DNA from: Akkermansiaceae bacterium UBA5689
Lineage (GTDB): Bacteria; Verrucomicrobiota; Verrucomicrobiia; Verrucomicrobiales; Akkermansiaceae
Direction: 5' to 3'
NCBI GenBank assembly: GCA_002420305.1
Contig: DIHT01000128.1
Location: forward strand, 1-16,935
DNA: 16,935 bases
Shown here: in pieces, positions 1-8,035 of the stretch
Layout of the letters: every line of letters begins with the position of its first letter
Position numbering within the stretch: the stretch's first letter is position 1
Position numbers and translations under genes: made by a program
The notes under the pieces: generated by a model
Told to the model about the DNA's origin: nothing
Seen by the model: only the letters and a program-made list of their open reading frames with translations
The model's database searches: none

Positions 1-1
1 G

Positions 2-2167
2 GAAGGGGTTGCAGCGAGAGTCCTCCAGACTCTGGACGTGGATATCCAGCGGACACGCAATGAGATCTTATCCGAAATCGACCCGAATTTTTCTCCCGAA
101 GAGTCCGATGAGGAATTTGAGGGGTTCGAGGACGAGGAAGAACCGATGGAGGGCAATGGTGAGGGCAAGGCAAAAACTCCTGCTCTCCGCGCCTTTGGCC
201 GGGATCTTACCAAGCTTGCTCGTGATGGTGAGTTGGATCCCGTTATAGGACGCGAAAGCGAGATAGAGAGAGTGATTCAGATTCTGTGTCGGAGGACAAA
301 GAACAACCCAGTGCTCGTCGGCGAAGCCGGGGTTGGGAAAACGGCGATCGTTGAAGGACTTGCGCAGGAAATCGGGATGGGGAATGTGCCCGAAATTCTC
401 CGGGATAAAAGAGTGGTGACGCTTGATCTTGCTCTCATGGTAGCGGGCACAAAATACCGAGGCCAGTTTGAGGAGCGCATTAAGGCCGTCATGGATGAAA
501 TCCGGAAGGTGAAGAATGTGATTCTCTTTATTGATGAGTTACACACCATTGTCGGAGCGGGATCAGCGGAGGGCGCGATGGATGCCTCGAATATTATCAA
601 GCCGTCCCTGAGTCGCGGCGAGCTTCAGTGCGTTGGTGCTACGACACTCAATGAGTATCGGAAATACATCGAAAAAGATGCTGCGCTCGAGCGCAGGTTC
701 CAGCAGGTCAAGGTGGAAGAGCCTTCGGTAGATGACGCAATAGCAATTCTGCGGGGGCTCAAGGACAAGTATGAGCAGCACCACAAGGTTTCCTACTCAC
801 CGGAAGCGATAGAGTCTTCAGTCCGACTGACCTCTAGATATCTCACGGGGCGCTTTTTACCTGACAAGGCAATTGACGTGCTTGACGAATCAGGTGCGCG
901 GGCTCGGATCGGCACTCTGACCAGACCGCCAGAAATTAAGGGCATGGAGGGAGAGATTGAGAGCATTAACAAGGACAAGGTTGCTGCGATCAACTCTCAG
1001 GACTTCGAGAAAGCGGCAGCGCTCAGGGATACGGAGAAGCAGAAGAAGAAAGAGCTCGAGGATCTTATTGGCTCCTGGAGGTCTGAAAGTGAGGAGAAAG
1101 TTGTCGACGTCGTTGAAGACGATATCATGGCGGTGGTTTCGAAGTGGACTGGGGTCCCGCTCCAGAGGATGGAGGAAAAAGAGACCGAAAAGTTGCTCCA
1201 GATGGAAAACAAGTTGAAGGAGCATGTTATCGGTCAGGACACTGCGGTAGTTGCGATTTCAAAGGCGCTTCGTCGCTCAAGAGCAGATCTAAAGGATCCT
1301 CGTCGACCTATCGGAAGCTTTCTTTTTCTAGGACCTACTGGAGTCGGCAAAACATATCTCGCCCGCAATTTGGCTGAGTTCATGTTCGGTGACGCGGAAG
1401 CCCTGATTCAGATCGATATGTCCGAGTATATGGAGAAGTTTACCTCCAGCAGGTTGATTGGATCTCCACCCGGGTATGTGGGTTACGAGGAGGGGGGGCA
1501 ACTCTCCGAATCTGTGCGGCGCCGGCCCTATTCGGTCGTACTTTTTGACGAAATTGAGAAAGCTCATCCAGATGTGATGAATCTGCTTCTCCAGATTCTC
1601 GAAGAAGGAATGATCACGGACAGCTTCGGAAGGAAAATCGATTTCCGGAATACGATCATCATCATGACGTCCAACGTGGGAGCTCAGACGATCAAGCGCC
1701 AGACGTCCCTTGGATTTGGGGCAATGAGTGAGGATGATGCGGATTTTGAGGGGATGAAGGAAAAGATCCTGGAAGAGGCTAAAAAGGAATACAAGCCAGA
1801 GTTCCTCAATCGACTTGATGATCTTGTGGTGTTCAAGATGCTTGAGAAGGAGAGTCTCTCCTCAATTGTTGATCTCGAGATCGATAAGCTGCTGGTTCGC
1901 CTGAAGGAGAAAGAGATTGGGCTGGAGTTAAACGGCTCTGCCCGTGATTTCCTCATTGAGGAAGGATACGATCCAAGTTTCGGAGCCCGGCCTATGAGGA
2001 GAGCTGTCGAACGGCACCTGGAAGACCCCCTTGCCGAAGCACTGCTAAGGTCGGAGTTTAAGGCAGGGGATGTTCTGGAGGTTAGTCACGAGGAAAGAGC
2101 GAAAGAGCTCTCCTTCCAAGTCAGACCCTCACAGGCTGCGCCAGATGAAGCCGAGGTGGCGGGGTAG
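2..2167 (+). CDS. clpC: ATP-dependent Clp protease ATP-binding subunit ClpC (5' end outside window)
   Basis: AAA+ unfoldase that feeds substrates to the ClpP peptidase in the cytoplasm. The reading frame is open from base 2 and already encodes the end of the ClpN domain (EGVAARVLQTLD, then VDIQRTRNEIL), so the GTG at 38 is an internal codon and the true start lies upstream. Numbering from that codon: an acidic linker (about 20-45), Walker A1 GEAGVGKT (95-102), Walker B1 VILFIDE (161-167), a UVR-like coiled middle region (about 313-344, DFEKAAALRD), Walker A2 GPTGVGKT (432-439), Walker B2 VVLFDE (500-505), the ClpP-docking LGF tripeptide (558-560) and the sensor-2 region GARPMRR (649-655). The UVR segment and short middle domain distinguish ClpC from ClpA and ClpB. 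The C-terminus (about 685-709) is a short unconserved tail. The gene converges on the kinase gene with a 59-base gap in which I see no clear terminator. Both ATPase sites look intact. Confidence 0.96.
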   Translation, partial: EGVAARVLQTLDVDIQRTRNEILSEIDPNFSPEESDEEFEGFEDEEEPMEGNGEGKAKTPALRAFGRDLTKLARDGELDPVIGRESEIERVIQILCRRTKNNPVLVGEAGVGKTAIVEGLAQEIGMGNVPEILRDKRVVTLDLALMVAGTKYRGQFEERIKAVMDEIRKVKNVILFIDELHTIVGAGSAEGAMDASNIIKPSLSRGELQCVGATTLNEYRKYIEKDAALERRFQQVKVEEPSVDDAIAILRGLKDKYEQHHKVSYSPEAIESSVRLTSRYLTGRFLPDKAIDVLDESGARARIGTLTRPPEIKGMEGEIESINKDKVAAINSQDFEKAAALRDTEKQKKKELEDLIGSWRSESEEKVVDVVEDDIMAVVSKWTGVPLQRMEEKETEKLLQMENKLKEHVIGQDTAVVAISKALRRSRADLKDPRRPIGSFLFLGPTGVGKTYLARNLAEFMFGDAEALIQIDMSEYMEKFTSSRLIGSPPGYVGYEEGGQLSESVRRRPYSVVLFDEIEKAHPDVMNLLLQILEEGMITDSFGRKIDFRNTIIIMTSNVGAQTIKRQTSLGFGAMSEDDADFEGMKEKILEEAKKEYKPEFLNRLDDLVVFKMLEKESLSSIVDLEIDKLLVRLKEKEIGLELNGSARDFLIEEGYDPSFGARPMRRAVERHLEDPLAEALLRSEFKAGDVLEVSHEERAKELSFQVRPSQAAPDEAEVAG

Positions 2168-2226
2168 GGCGCAAACTGGGAGGGTCCTAAGGGAGAAGAC
2201 CTGTAGGAAGATCGATCAAGGTCGGT

Positions 2227-3486
2227 TCAAGAATTGGCAGTAGGGCTTTTCGAGATGGCTTTGCCCTGTCGGTGTATCATCTGGCGAGGGAGAGTGATCT
2301 CGAACCTCGTGGCCTCTCCTGGGATTGATCCGACCTCGATTTTGCCTTCGTGGGCTTCGACGGCGCGTCGGACGATCGAAAGGCCAAGTCCTGTTCCTTT
2401 GATTTCTTCCTGAGAATGGTGTTTCTCGACACGATAAAATCTCCGGAAGATGAAGGGTAGGTCCGAAGAGGGAATGCCGACTCCATTATCTTCCACCCAT
2501 ATAATAAGACCGGGCTCCTCTTCTCTCCATCCGACTGTGACCGCGAGAGGCATTTGAGGGTTTTGCTTCAGGGCATTCTCCACAAGATTAAACAGGATCT
2601 GGGTCCAATAGAACCGGTCTCCAGCCAAACGAACTTCTGGAACTTCCATTTGCAGATGAACTGAGGCGCCTTGCGTGCTGATGACAGATTCAAGACGTTC
2701 CACCACGTCCAGAGCGCAGCTCTTTAGCCTGAATGGCTTGATCTTGAGGGTGTTGGCGTCGCCCGACTCAAGGCGAGAGATGATAAGCATATCCTCAACG
2801 ATTCGAGCAATTCTGCGTCCATGTTTCCCCATAATTTTCAGGAATCTCAGGGCTGTGTCTTGGTCCTTCAGGAGGTTGCCTTCGGTCAGGTTTTCCAGAT
2901 ACCCATTGATGATTGCGAGGGGCGTCCGTAATTCATGGGATGCATTAGCCACAAAATCCTTACGAACCTGCTCAGTATGGTACTCGGTTGTTATGTCCCT
3001 CAAGAGGACACGCATGGAGCTCTGGGAATGACCAGATTGTACAGGAGCTGCGTCGACGAGCCATGCGCTTTCTCCAGTCTGTTCCAGCGCTGTTGCAGAG
3101 GTTTCCCGATCGCTGAGGATAACCGGCCTTACGATTGCTTCATTTTCTGCCAGAGCTTCAAGAACAGCTTTGCTCAATCGGGGAGCCATTCCGCATGCGT
3201 CGATTTTTTGTCCGATACCACCCTGGCCGGAAAAGAACCGTGCAGTAGCGGAGTTGGCATAGGTGATCACCCCTTCCGAATTGAGCAAAAAGCAGGCGTC
3301 GCTAAGGGTATCAAGGATCGCTTTCTCGGTGAGTGCGTCTTGAGCAAGAGCTTGGGATCGGTCTTTTTTGATGTTCGCCTTTTCCAACATAATCCGGTCT
3401 TTTTCTCTTCGAAGTTGTCTCGTCGTGGTGATCAGCAAGGTGGCCAGAACAAGAGAGAGAACAATTAGGAGGAGAGTGAGCTTCAG
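2227..3486 (-). CDS. PhoR-like sensor histidine kinase with one N-terminal membrane segment and a PAS domain
   Basis: Partner of the response regulator just upstream. From the proposed start (419 aa): one hydrophobic segment (about 3-20, LTLLLIVLSLVLATLLI), a charged helical linker (about 22-55), a PAS domain (about 56-165, ITYANSATARFF), the HisKA H-box with phospho-accepting His184 (SHELRTPL), and HATPase_c with N-box NLVENA (300-305), G1 DNGVG (333-337) and G2 GTGLGLS (364-370). There is no periplasmic sensor loop, so the input is probably cytoplasmic or membrane-borne, as in PhoR. The start is unusual. The frame has no ATG, GTG or TTG between the stop at 3541-3543 and the TTG at 3436-3438, and that TTG would remove most of the membrane segment. 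CTG at 3484-3486 shares bases with the regulator's TGA (CTGA) and gives a normal MKLTLL anchor, so I use it. A frameshift or another near-cognate start is possible. No phosphate-transport genes are nearby, so the stimulus is unknown. Confidence 0.9.
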   Translation of the reverse strand: MKLTLLLIVLSLVLATLLITTTRQLRREKDRIMLEKANIKKDRSQALAQDALTEKAILDTLSDACFLLNSEGVITYANSATARFFSGQGGIGQKIDACGMAPRLSKAVLEALAENEAIVRPVILSDRETSATALEQTGESAWLVDAAPVQSGHSQSSMRVLLRDITTEYHTEQVRKDFVANASHELRTPLAIINGYLENLTEGNLLKDQDTALRFLKIMGKHGRRIARIVEDMLIISRLESGDANTLKIKPFRLKSCALDVVERLESVISTQGASVHLQMEVPEVRLAGDRFYWTQILFNLVENALKQNPQMPLAVTVGWREEEPGLIIWVEDNGVGIPSSDLPFIFRRFYRVEKHHSQEEIKGTGLGLSIVRRAVEAHEGKIEVGSIPGEATRFEITLPRQMIHRQGKAISKSPTANS

Positions 3487-4190
3487 GAGGGAGGTCGAAG
3501 ACAGTATCCGACTCCGCGTACGGTTTCCACTATTCCCGCATCATCACCGAGTTTTTTGCGCACTCTCTTCATGTGAGTGTCGAGAGTGCGACTGTATATA
3601 TCTTCACTATATCCCCAGACGTGGCGGAGGAGGTCTCCACGGGATTGTGGAGTTCCAGAGCGCTCGGCGAGATAGAGGAGTAACTTAAATTCGATCGAGG
3701 TGAGATCGATAAGCTCCTTATCGAGGAAACATTTCAGGCTGTTCTTATCGAAGGTAAGTTTACCACACGCATAACGAGCGGGGCTCGGGGTGTCGGCCGA
3801 GCGGCGTAGGACCGACTGTGTCCTGAGGAGTAACTCTTTAGGGCTGAATGGTTTTGTGAGGTAATCGTCGGCACCTACCTCGAGGCCCTTGATCCGGTCT
3901 TCGGTCTGGGCCCGAGCGGTCAGCATGATCACAGGAGTCCTGCTTGTCCTCGAGTCCCTGCGGAGTTCTTTGAAAACGGCGAAGCCATCCTTTCCGGGAA
4001 GCATCAGATCAAGAATGATAAGGTCTGGTTCCTCGGACCATGCCCGATCCAGACCGGCGATCCCATCGTGAGCGGTGACGGTAGAAAAACCAGCACGCTG
4101 GAGATTGAAGGATACCAGCTCGGCAATATCTGGTTCGTCCTCGACGATCAGTATTTTTTGCATAATCCGTTCCGGAATATTCTCGTCCAT
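3483..4190 (-). CDS. PhoB/OmpR-family winged-helix response regulator
   Basis: Cytoplasmic transcription factor activated by phosphorylation, presumably by the kinase encoded directly downstream with a 4-base overlap. The receiver domain spans about residues 10-130: acidic pair Glu17/Asp18, phospho-acceptor Asp61 (IILDLMLPGKDG), Thr91 and Lys113 (TKPFSPKEL). The Trans_reg_C winged helix spans about 140-232 (LTSIEFKLLLYL, then THMKRVRKKLG and VRGVGYCLRP). Its 235 aa are normal for the family. The ATG at 4190 gives nine extra N-terminal residues before Met10 (MQKILIVEDE), which matches the usual family start and would place it at 4163. Neither start has a strong Shine-Dalgarno. The gene lies 61 bases after the AhbAB-like gene on the same strand, so it may be cotranscribed with it. 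Its close resemblance is to PhoB, but the target genes cannot be read from the sequence. Confidence 0.94.
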   Translation of the reverse strand: MDENIPERIMQKILIVEDEPDIAELVSFNLQRAGFSTVTAHDGIAGLDRAWSEEPDLIILDLMLPGKDGFAVFKELRRDSRTSRTPVIMLTARAQTEDRIKGLEVGADDYLTKPFSPKELLLRTQSVLRRSADTPSPARYACGKLTFDKNSLKCFLDKELIDLTSIEFKLLLYLAERSGTPQSRGDLLRHVWGYSEDIYSRTLDTHMKRVRKKLGDDAGIVETVRGVGYCLRPPS

Positions 4191-4251
4191 TCGATTCGGC
4201 GCTCTTTAAAAGGTAACGAAGTTGTCACAAACACGCTGGAACCCCTTAAAG

Positions 4252-5355
4252 CTAACTGCTGGCATGTGACCGGTGCCACTCATGATATATTTGAGGTGAA
4301 ATTTCAGACGGCTTGATCTCGCTTCGTCCACCCCAGAAGACGTTAGTATAAGAAACCGGTATGCCGGTTTCTTCCAGATGCTGATCGATGGCAGCTTTAT
4401 GGGAGAGGACAGTCTCTTTCTCGGATCCATGCACGACGCCCATGACATTGACATTACCGAATTCGGGACCGCCTTCCCTCCAGTAGGCGTGAGTCATGCA
4501 GTGATGACGTCCCACTTCGCCACCAGCTTCGATTTCCCGGCCTTTAGGAACGGCCCAGTGGAACAATCCATTAAATCGAGTCACCCGCTTTCCTGTTTGC
4601 GAGGGTTTGACGTGCTCGAGGAACGTGGAAAACCGGCCGATCACTTTTTTCTGATTGAGAATCAGGGCGACCTCGAGAAATCGTTCGAGAGAAACCCCTG
4701 CAATTTCGGACCGGGCCTTCCAGGGGTTTTCGATGATTTCCTCCGGCTTGAGCTCATCTTTCATCGCGATCAAGACCCTCCATTCCTCCTCATCCAGTGA
4801 GACGGTGGCCGTTGTCATCATTTCTGCGGGTTCGTTGACCTTGGCGCCAGGCTCCAGTCCTTTCCGCCGAACATGGCCCACTCCCAGTGCAAAAAGGCCC
4901 TTAGCGGGCATCAGCAGAAATTCCTCAGCACCCACGATCCGCTTGAGCACATTACCATGCTCTTCGAGGGACTCTCCCTGTGGTACCTTGAGGGTTGTCC
5001 AGAGGCGGTAACCAGAGCCGGAAACCTCGGTATCCGTGGTTCGAAGGACGACGTGGCCAGAGAAGGGGTCATGCTTGGCCATGAATTCAAAGGCGTCATT
5101 GAGTTTTTTTGGGCTTACCCGCCACGCCACCAGTGCTCCATGAGCGAGTTTGGTTGCCAGCAGGGTCTGGCGGACACGGCGGATCACTCCGGCTTCAAGC
5201 ATAGCCCGGATTCTTGTCAGGACGGCTTCCAGCGGAACGTCTGATTGCTGGGCAATGATATGGAAGGGTTTCTCCTGAAAGCCTGCTACGAGATCCTCTG
5301 AAACAGAAAGGATCTGGGCGTTAAGGGGGTCATCGTGTTCGGTAGGAACGCTCAT
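4252..5355 (-). CDS. AhbA-AhbB / NirDL-like siroheme decarboxylase fusion (Lrp/AsnC fold)
   Basis: 367 aa made of two tandem Lrp/AsnC-type units, which in separate form are the two subunits of siroheme decarboxylase (AhbA, AhbB) and in fused form are NirDL proteins of heme d1 synthesis. Unit 1: a winged helix (about 11-62, with EAGVIRRVRQTLLATKLAHGA) and an AsnC-like ligand domain (about 70-165, with His101 in GHVVLR and GYRLWTTLKVP). Unit 2: a second helix-turn-helix-like segment (about 187-245, ILNQKKVIGRF) and a ligand domain (about 255-345) carrying the AhbB-type signature MTHAYWRE (His289) and NVMGVVHGSEKE (His309). The known reaction of the family is removal of two acetate carboxyls from siroheme to give didecarboxysiroheme. 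No other Ahb or Nir gene is in view, and the window also holds hemQ, so a heme-sensing regulatory role is a real alternative. It lies between the CCA enzyme gene and a two-component system on the same strand. The ATG at 5355 has no evident Shine-Dalgarno. Confidence 0.82.
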   Translation of the reverse strand: MSVPTEHDDPLNAQILSVSEDLVAGFQEKPFHIIAQQSDVPLEAVLTRIRAMLEAGVIRRVRQTLLATKLAHGALVAWRVSPKKLNDAFEFMAKHDPFSGHVVLRTTDTEVSGSGYRLWTTLKVPQGESLEEHGNVLKRIVGAEEFLLMPAKGLFALGVGHVRRKGLEPGAKVNEPAEMMTTATVSLDEEEWRVLIAMKDELKPEEIIENPWKARSEIAGVSLERFLEVALILNQKKVIGRFSTFLEHVKPSQTGKRVTRFNGLFHWAVPKGREIEAGGEVGRHHCMTHAYWREGGPEFGNVNVMGVVHGSEKETVLSHKAAIDQHLEETGIPVSYTNVFWGGRSEIKPSEISPQIYHEWHRSHASS

Positions 5356-5418
5356 GAGGTCAGAGTGAATTGCCTTATTGTGAATGTCGTGGGGGAGAAG
5401 GGTGAAGAAAGAAGAAGC

Positions 5419-6738
5419 TCACTTCGATATGAATTTTCGGTTTACTTCCGCCAGCGCAGAGGAGCGGTCTGTAATACGTCCCTCCAGCTGTTCAGTCTGG
5501 AGATGGTGCAGGATGTCCCCGAAACGCGGGCCAGGACTCAATCCCAGAGAGATAAGGTCGCGGCCCGTAAGGAGTGGAGGTGGAATCAAAGGCTCGCTTG
5601 CGAATTCCTCGCTCTTGGAGTGCAGGAATTCAATGTTATCGAGCATTCCGTGACTGCTGGTGCAGTCGACACGGTGTAATTCGAGCTCTTCCTGATAGGT
5701 AGTGCGGGCCATGAAGCGCTTCAGTTTGGCAGGGCGCATCATCTGGACGTTCATGAAATTCATGTGGTTACCAACCATGGAGCAGACGTCTTCGATCACC
5801 TGATTAGAGTAGCGCAGGCGGCGGAGAATGACAGCTGACATTTCTGCACCAATGCGGTCGTGACCATTATTTCTTATGCGGCCCGTTTCATCGACGGTGA
5901 AGGTCGGGGGTTTTGCTATATCGTGGAGGAGGACCGATAGGACGAGCTCGAGAGAGGCGCAGTCATCGAGGAGTTCCGTCATCAGCAGGGTGTGGACGTA
6001 GACGTCTCCCTCTGGGTGAAATTGAGGAGATTGCTCGCAGCCCTTCAGCTTCAGGAACTCGGGTATGATGAATTGCATCAGGCCGCCAGTCACAAGCAGC
6101 TCAAGACCTCTTCGCCTGGAGCGGTCTGTTATGATTTTATCGAACTCATCTCGGATCCTCTCGGGGCTCACTCTTCCTAGAAGCGCGGCATGCTTGCAGA
6201 CGGCGCTCCACGTAGAAGGGTCAATTTCAAATCCCGTTCTGGAGGCAAACCTTACGGCTCGGATAAGGCGAAGAGCGTCCTCCGTAAATCGTTCATGGGG
6301 AGTTCCAATCGCTCGCAGGATGCCAGCTTTGAGATCATTCACTCCGCCCACATAGTCTACAATTTCTCCAGTGAAGGGATCTTCAAAGAGTCCGTTAATG
6401 GTGAAATCCCTTCGCCGCGCATCATTCTCTGCATCAGTAAAGATGACCGTTTCTGGGCGGCGTCCATCGAGATAAGTTCCATCGGAACGAAAGGTTGCAA
6501 TTTCGAAATTATGACCACTTTCTCTGACAAGGATTACTCCGAAATGTGCGCCCACTTCGTCGCTACCCGGAAAGAGCTTAAGAATCTCCTCCGGTGTCGC
6601 AGAGGTGGCGATATCGTAGTCGGACGGCGCTACCTTGAGTAAGGCGTCACGGACGCAGCCACCAGCGAAGAGTGCCTCATAGCCCGCCGTCTTGAGGCGG
6701 TGTGCGATATGCTGAGCAGCTTTGCGGACCGGATGCAC
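5419..6738 (-). CDS. CCA-adding tRNA nucleotidyltransferase / poly(A) polymerase with HD domain
   Basis: Class II nucleotidyltransferase that adds or repairs the 3' CCA of tRNA. Some relatives are poly(A) polymerases, and sequence alone does not settle which. Using the GTG at 6738 (439 aa): nucleotide-binding GGCVRD (26-31), metal-binding Asp pair in DYDIAT (40-42), RRDFTING (109-116), the RNA-binding ERFTEDALRLIRAVRFA segment, and a C-terminal HD phosphohydrolase domain (His249, then His272-Asp273 in LLHDIAKPP). I prefer GTG 6738 over ATG 6804. It begins about 25 residues before GGCVRD, as in the family, and has GGAAG a few bases upstream. The ATG would leave only 12 bases to the start of the divergent prepilin peptidase gene and has no ribosome-binding site. 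With the ATG the protein is 461 aa. The gene heads the minus-strand run cca, ahbAB-like, regulator, kinase, with a 63-base gap to the second. Confidence 0.92.
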   Translation of the reverse strand: MHPVRKAAQHIAHRLKTAGYEALFAGGCVRDALLKVAPSDYDIATSATPEEILKLFPGSDEVGAHFGVILVRESGHNFEIATFRSDGTYLDGRRPETVIFTDAENDARRRDFTINGLFEDPFTGEIVDYVGGVNDLKAGILRAIGTPHERFTEDALRLIRAVRFASRTGFEIDPSTWSAVCKHAALLGRVSPERIRDEFDKIITDRSRRRGLELLVTGGLMQFIIPEFLKLKGCEQSPQFHPEGDVYVHTLLMTELLDDCASLELVLSVLLHDIAKPPTFTVDETGRIRNNGHDRIGAEMSAVILRRLRYSNQVIEDVCSMVGNHMNFMNVQMMRPAKLKRFMARTTYQEELELHRVDCTSSHGMLDNIEFLHSKSEEFASEPLIPPPLLTGRDLISLGLSPGPRFGDILHHLQTEQLEGRITDRSSALAEVNRKFISK

Positions 6739-6816
6739 TTCACTTCCAAAGCATAACCTCGTCCGTGGACAAATGTTATTTTCGAAATCCTTCCGAAAGG
6801 GCATACTATCTGGCAG

Positions 6817-8004
6817 ATGGAAGAGATTTTCCGGCTTCCGGTATGGGCTTGGGGCATGTTTGCCATCGGGGCCTGTATTGGGTCGTATCTGAATGTGGTC
6901 ATCTACCGCTGGCCTCGGGAAGGAATGTCGGTAACCACGCCAAGCCGCTCGTTCTGCCCCGAATGCCGGGTGGAAATTCCCTGGTACCGGAATATCCCTC
7001 TGTTTACCTGGCTGGTGCAGAGGGGGAAGTGTGCAAGCTGTGAGGCGCGAATCAGTATTCGCTACCCCTTTGTGGAATTGGTGACAGCAGTCCTTTTCTT
7101 GGGTGGTTGGCTCGTCTTTGTGGTAGATCGAACCCCTGCCTCACCAGTCGCCGCTTTGCTCGTGGCAGCTCTGAGTGTGTTGCTCGTTTCAATCGCATGG
7201 ATTGATGCAGATCTCATGGTCGTGCCTGTCGATTTCTGCTGGTGGGGGATGGGTATTGGGGTAGTCGGAGCGTGTATTGATCCAACCCTTGTGACTCTTG
7301 CTGGAATGCCAGATTCGATACGGTGGTGGGAGGGTGGAGTTCGGGCGGTGGCGGGTATCGCCGCAGGCTGGGGAGGGTTAAGCCTGGTGGTCTATCTTGG
7401 GAAAAAGCTCATGGGGATAAAACGGCTTCAATTTCCAGATGCGGCCGAATGGCATCTGCGTGAGCCCGAGTCGGAGGCAGAGCAATTGAGTTTTGTCATC
7501 AAGAGCTCTCAAGGAGATCCGAGGGGAGGGGGCCATGCGGAGGATATCTATCCCTGGGGAGATCTGTTTTTTAGAGATTATGACCGGATTGAGATCGAGG
7601 GGCATGGTGTCCGCATTGATGGCAAACCGGTGAAAGCAAAAACTCTATTGATCAGCCGGGAGACCGTCGAGGCAGGTGGAAAGACCTACTCCATTGAAGA
7701 GCTGAAATCTCTTAGCGGTAAAGCTACGAAGGTCGCTGTTCCCCGTGAGGCGATGGGTGATGGGGATCCTCCGCTCTTGGGGTTGATCGGGGCTTTCATT
7801 GGGTGGCAGGGAGTGGCCTTCTCCTTATTCGCCGCCTGTATCTTTGCCATTTTGTGGGCCTTGCCGGCTCGGGTAGGATTCGGGAGGCAGCTGCCTTTCG
7901 GTCCCTTTTTGGCGCTTGGCGGCGCCGCATGGATTTTTGGAGGCTGGGCCTTGTGGGAGTGGTATTTCGGATCCTTGATCCACCTTGGTCCCGTGGGAAG
8001 GTGA
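6817..8004 (+). CDS. Type IV prepilin peptidase / N-methyltransferase (PilD/PulO family) with large insert
   Basis: Inner-membrane aspartyl protease that cleaves the leader of type IV pilins or type II secretion pseudopilins and usually methylates the new N-terminus. The N-terminal domain shows GSYLNVVIYRWP (22-33) and a zinc four-cysteine motif, CPEC (47-50) and CASC (72-75). Hydrophobic segments follow at about 85-103, 110-128, 140-157 and 175-196, then 322-348 and 362-385. Catalytic Asp candidates are Asp130/Asp132 (WIDADLMVVP) and Asp317 in the GxGD motif (MGDGD, 313-317). The length of 395 aa against about 250-290 usual comes from a soluble stretch, about 200-312, between a membrane segment and the GxGD motif. 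The residues after GxGD are PPLLG rather than the usual VKLLA. I recall similar inserts in PVC-phylum homologues but cannot check this here. No pilus or secretion genes are adjacent. The gene diverges from the CCA enzyme gene and converges on hemQ. Confidence 0.92.
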   Translation: MEEIFRLPVWAWGMFAIGACIGSYLNVVIYRWPREGMSVTTPSRSFCPECRVEIPWYRNIPLFTWLVQRGKCASCEARISIRYPFVELVTAVLFLGGWLVFVVDRTPASPVAALLVAALSVLLVSIAWIDADLMVVPVDFCWWGMGIGVVGACIDPTLVTLAGMPDSIRWWEGGVRAVAGIAAGWGGLSLVVYLGKKLMGIKRLQFPDAAEWHLREPESEAEQLSFVIKSSQGDPRGGGHAEDIYPWGDLFFRDYDRIEIEGHGVRIDGKPVKAKTLLISRETVEAGGKTYSIEELKSLSGKATKVAVPREAMGDGDPPLLGLIGAFIGWQGVAFSLFAACIFAILWALPARVGFGRQLPFGPFLALGGAAWIFGGWALWEWYFGSLIHLGPVGR

Positions 8005-8035
8005 ACAAGAGGCGACCGTCAGGTGCTCTGCAATC

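Noticed and set aside
2168..2226. Terminator between clpC and the kinase gene
   Set aside because: Only a few interrupted pairs (for example GGTCC with AGACC) and no T-run on either strand.
3436..3438. TTG at 3436-3438 as the start of the sensor kinase
   Set aside because: It would remove most of the hydrophobic segment encoded in frame upstream. The CTG at 3484-3486, overlapping the regulator's stop, keeps the anchor whole.
7981..8003. CACCTT/AAGGTG inverted repeat at the end of the prepilin peptidase gene as a terminator
   Set aside because: It lies inside the coding end, has an eleven-base GC-rich loop and no following T-run.
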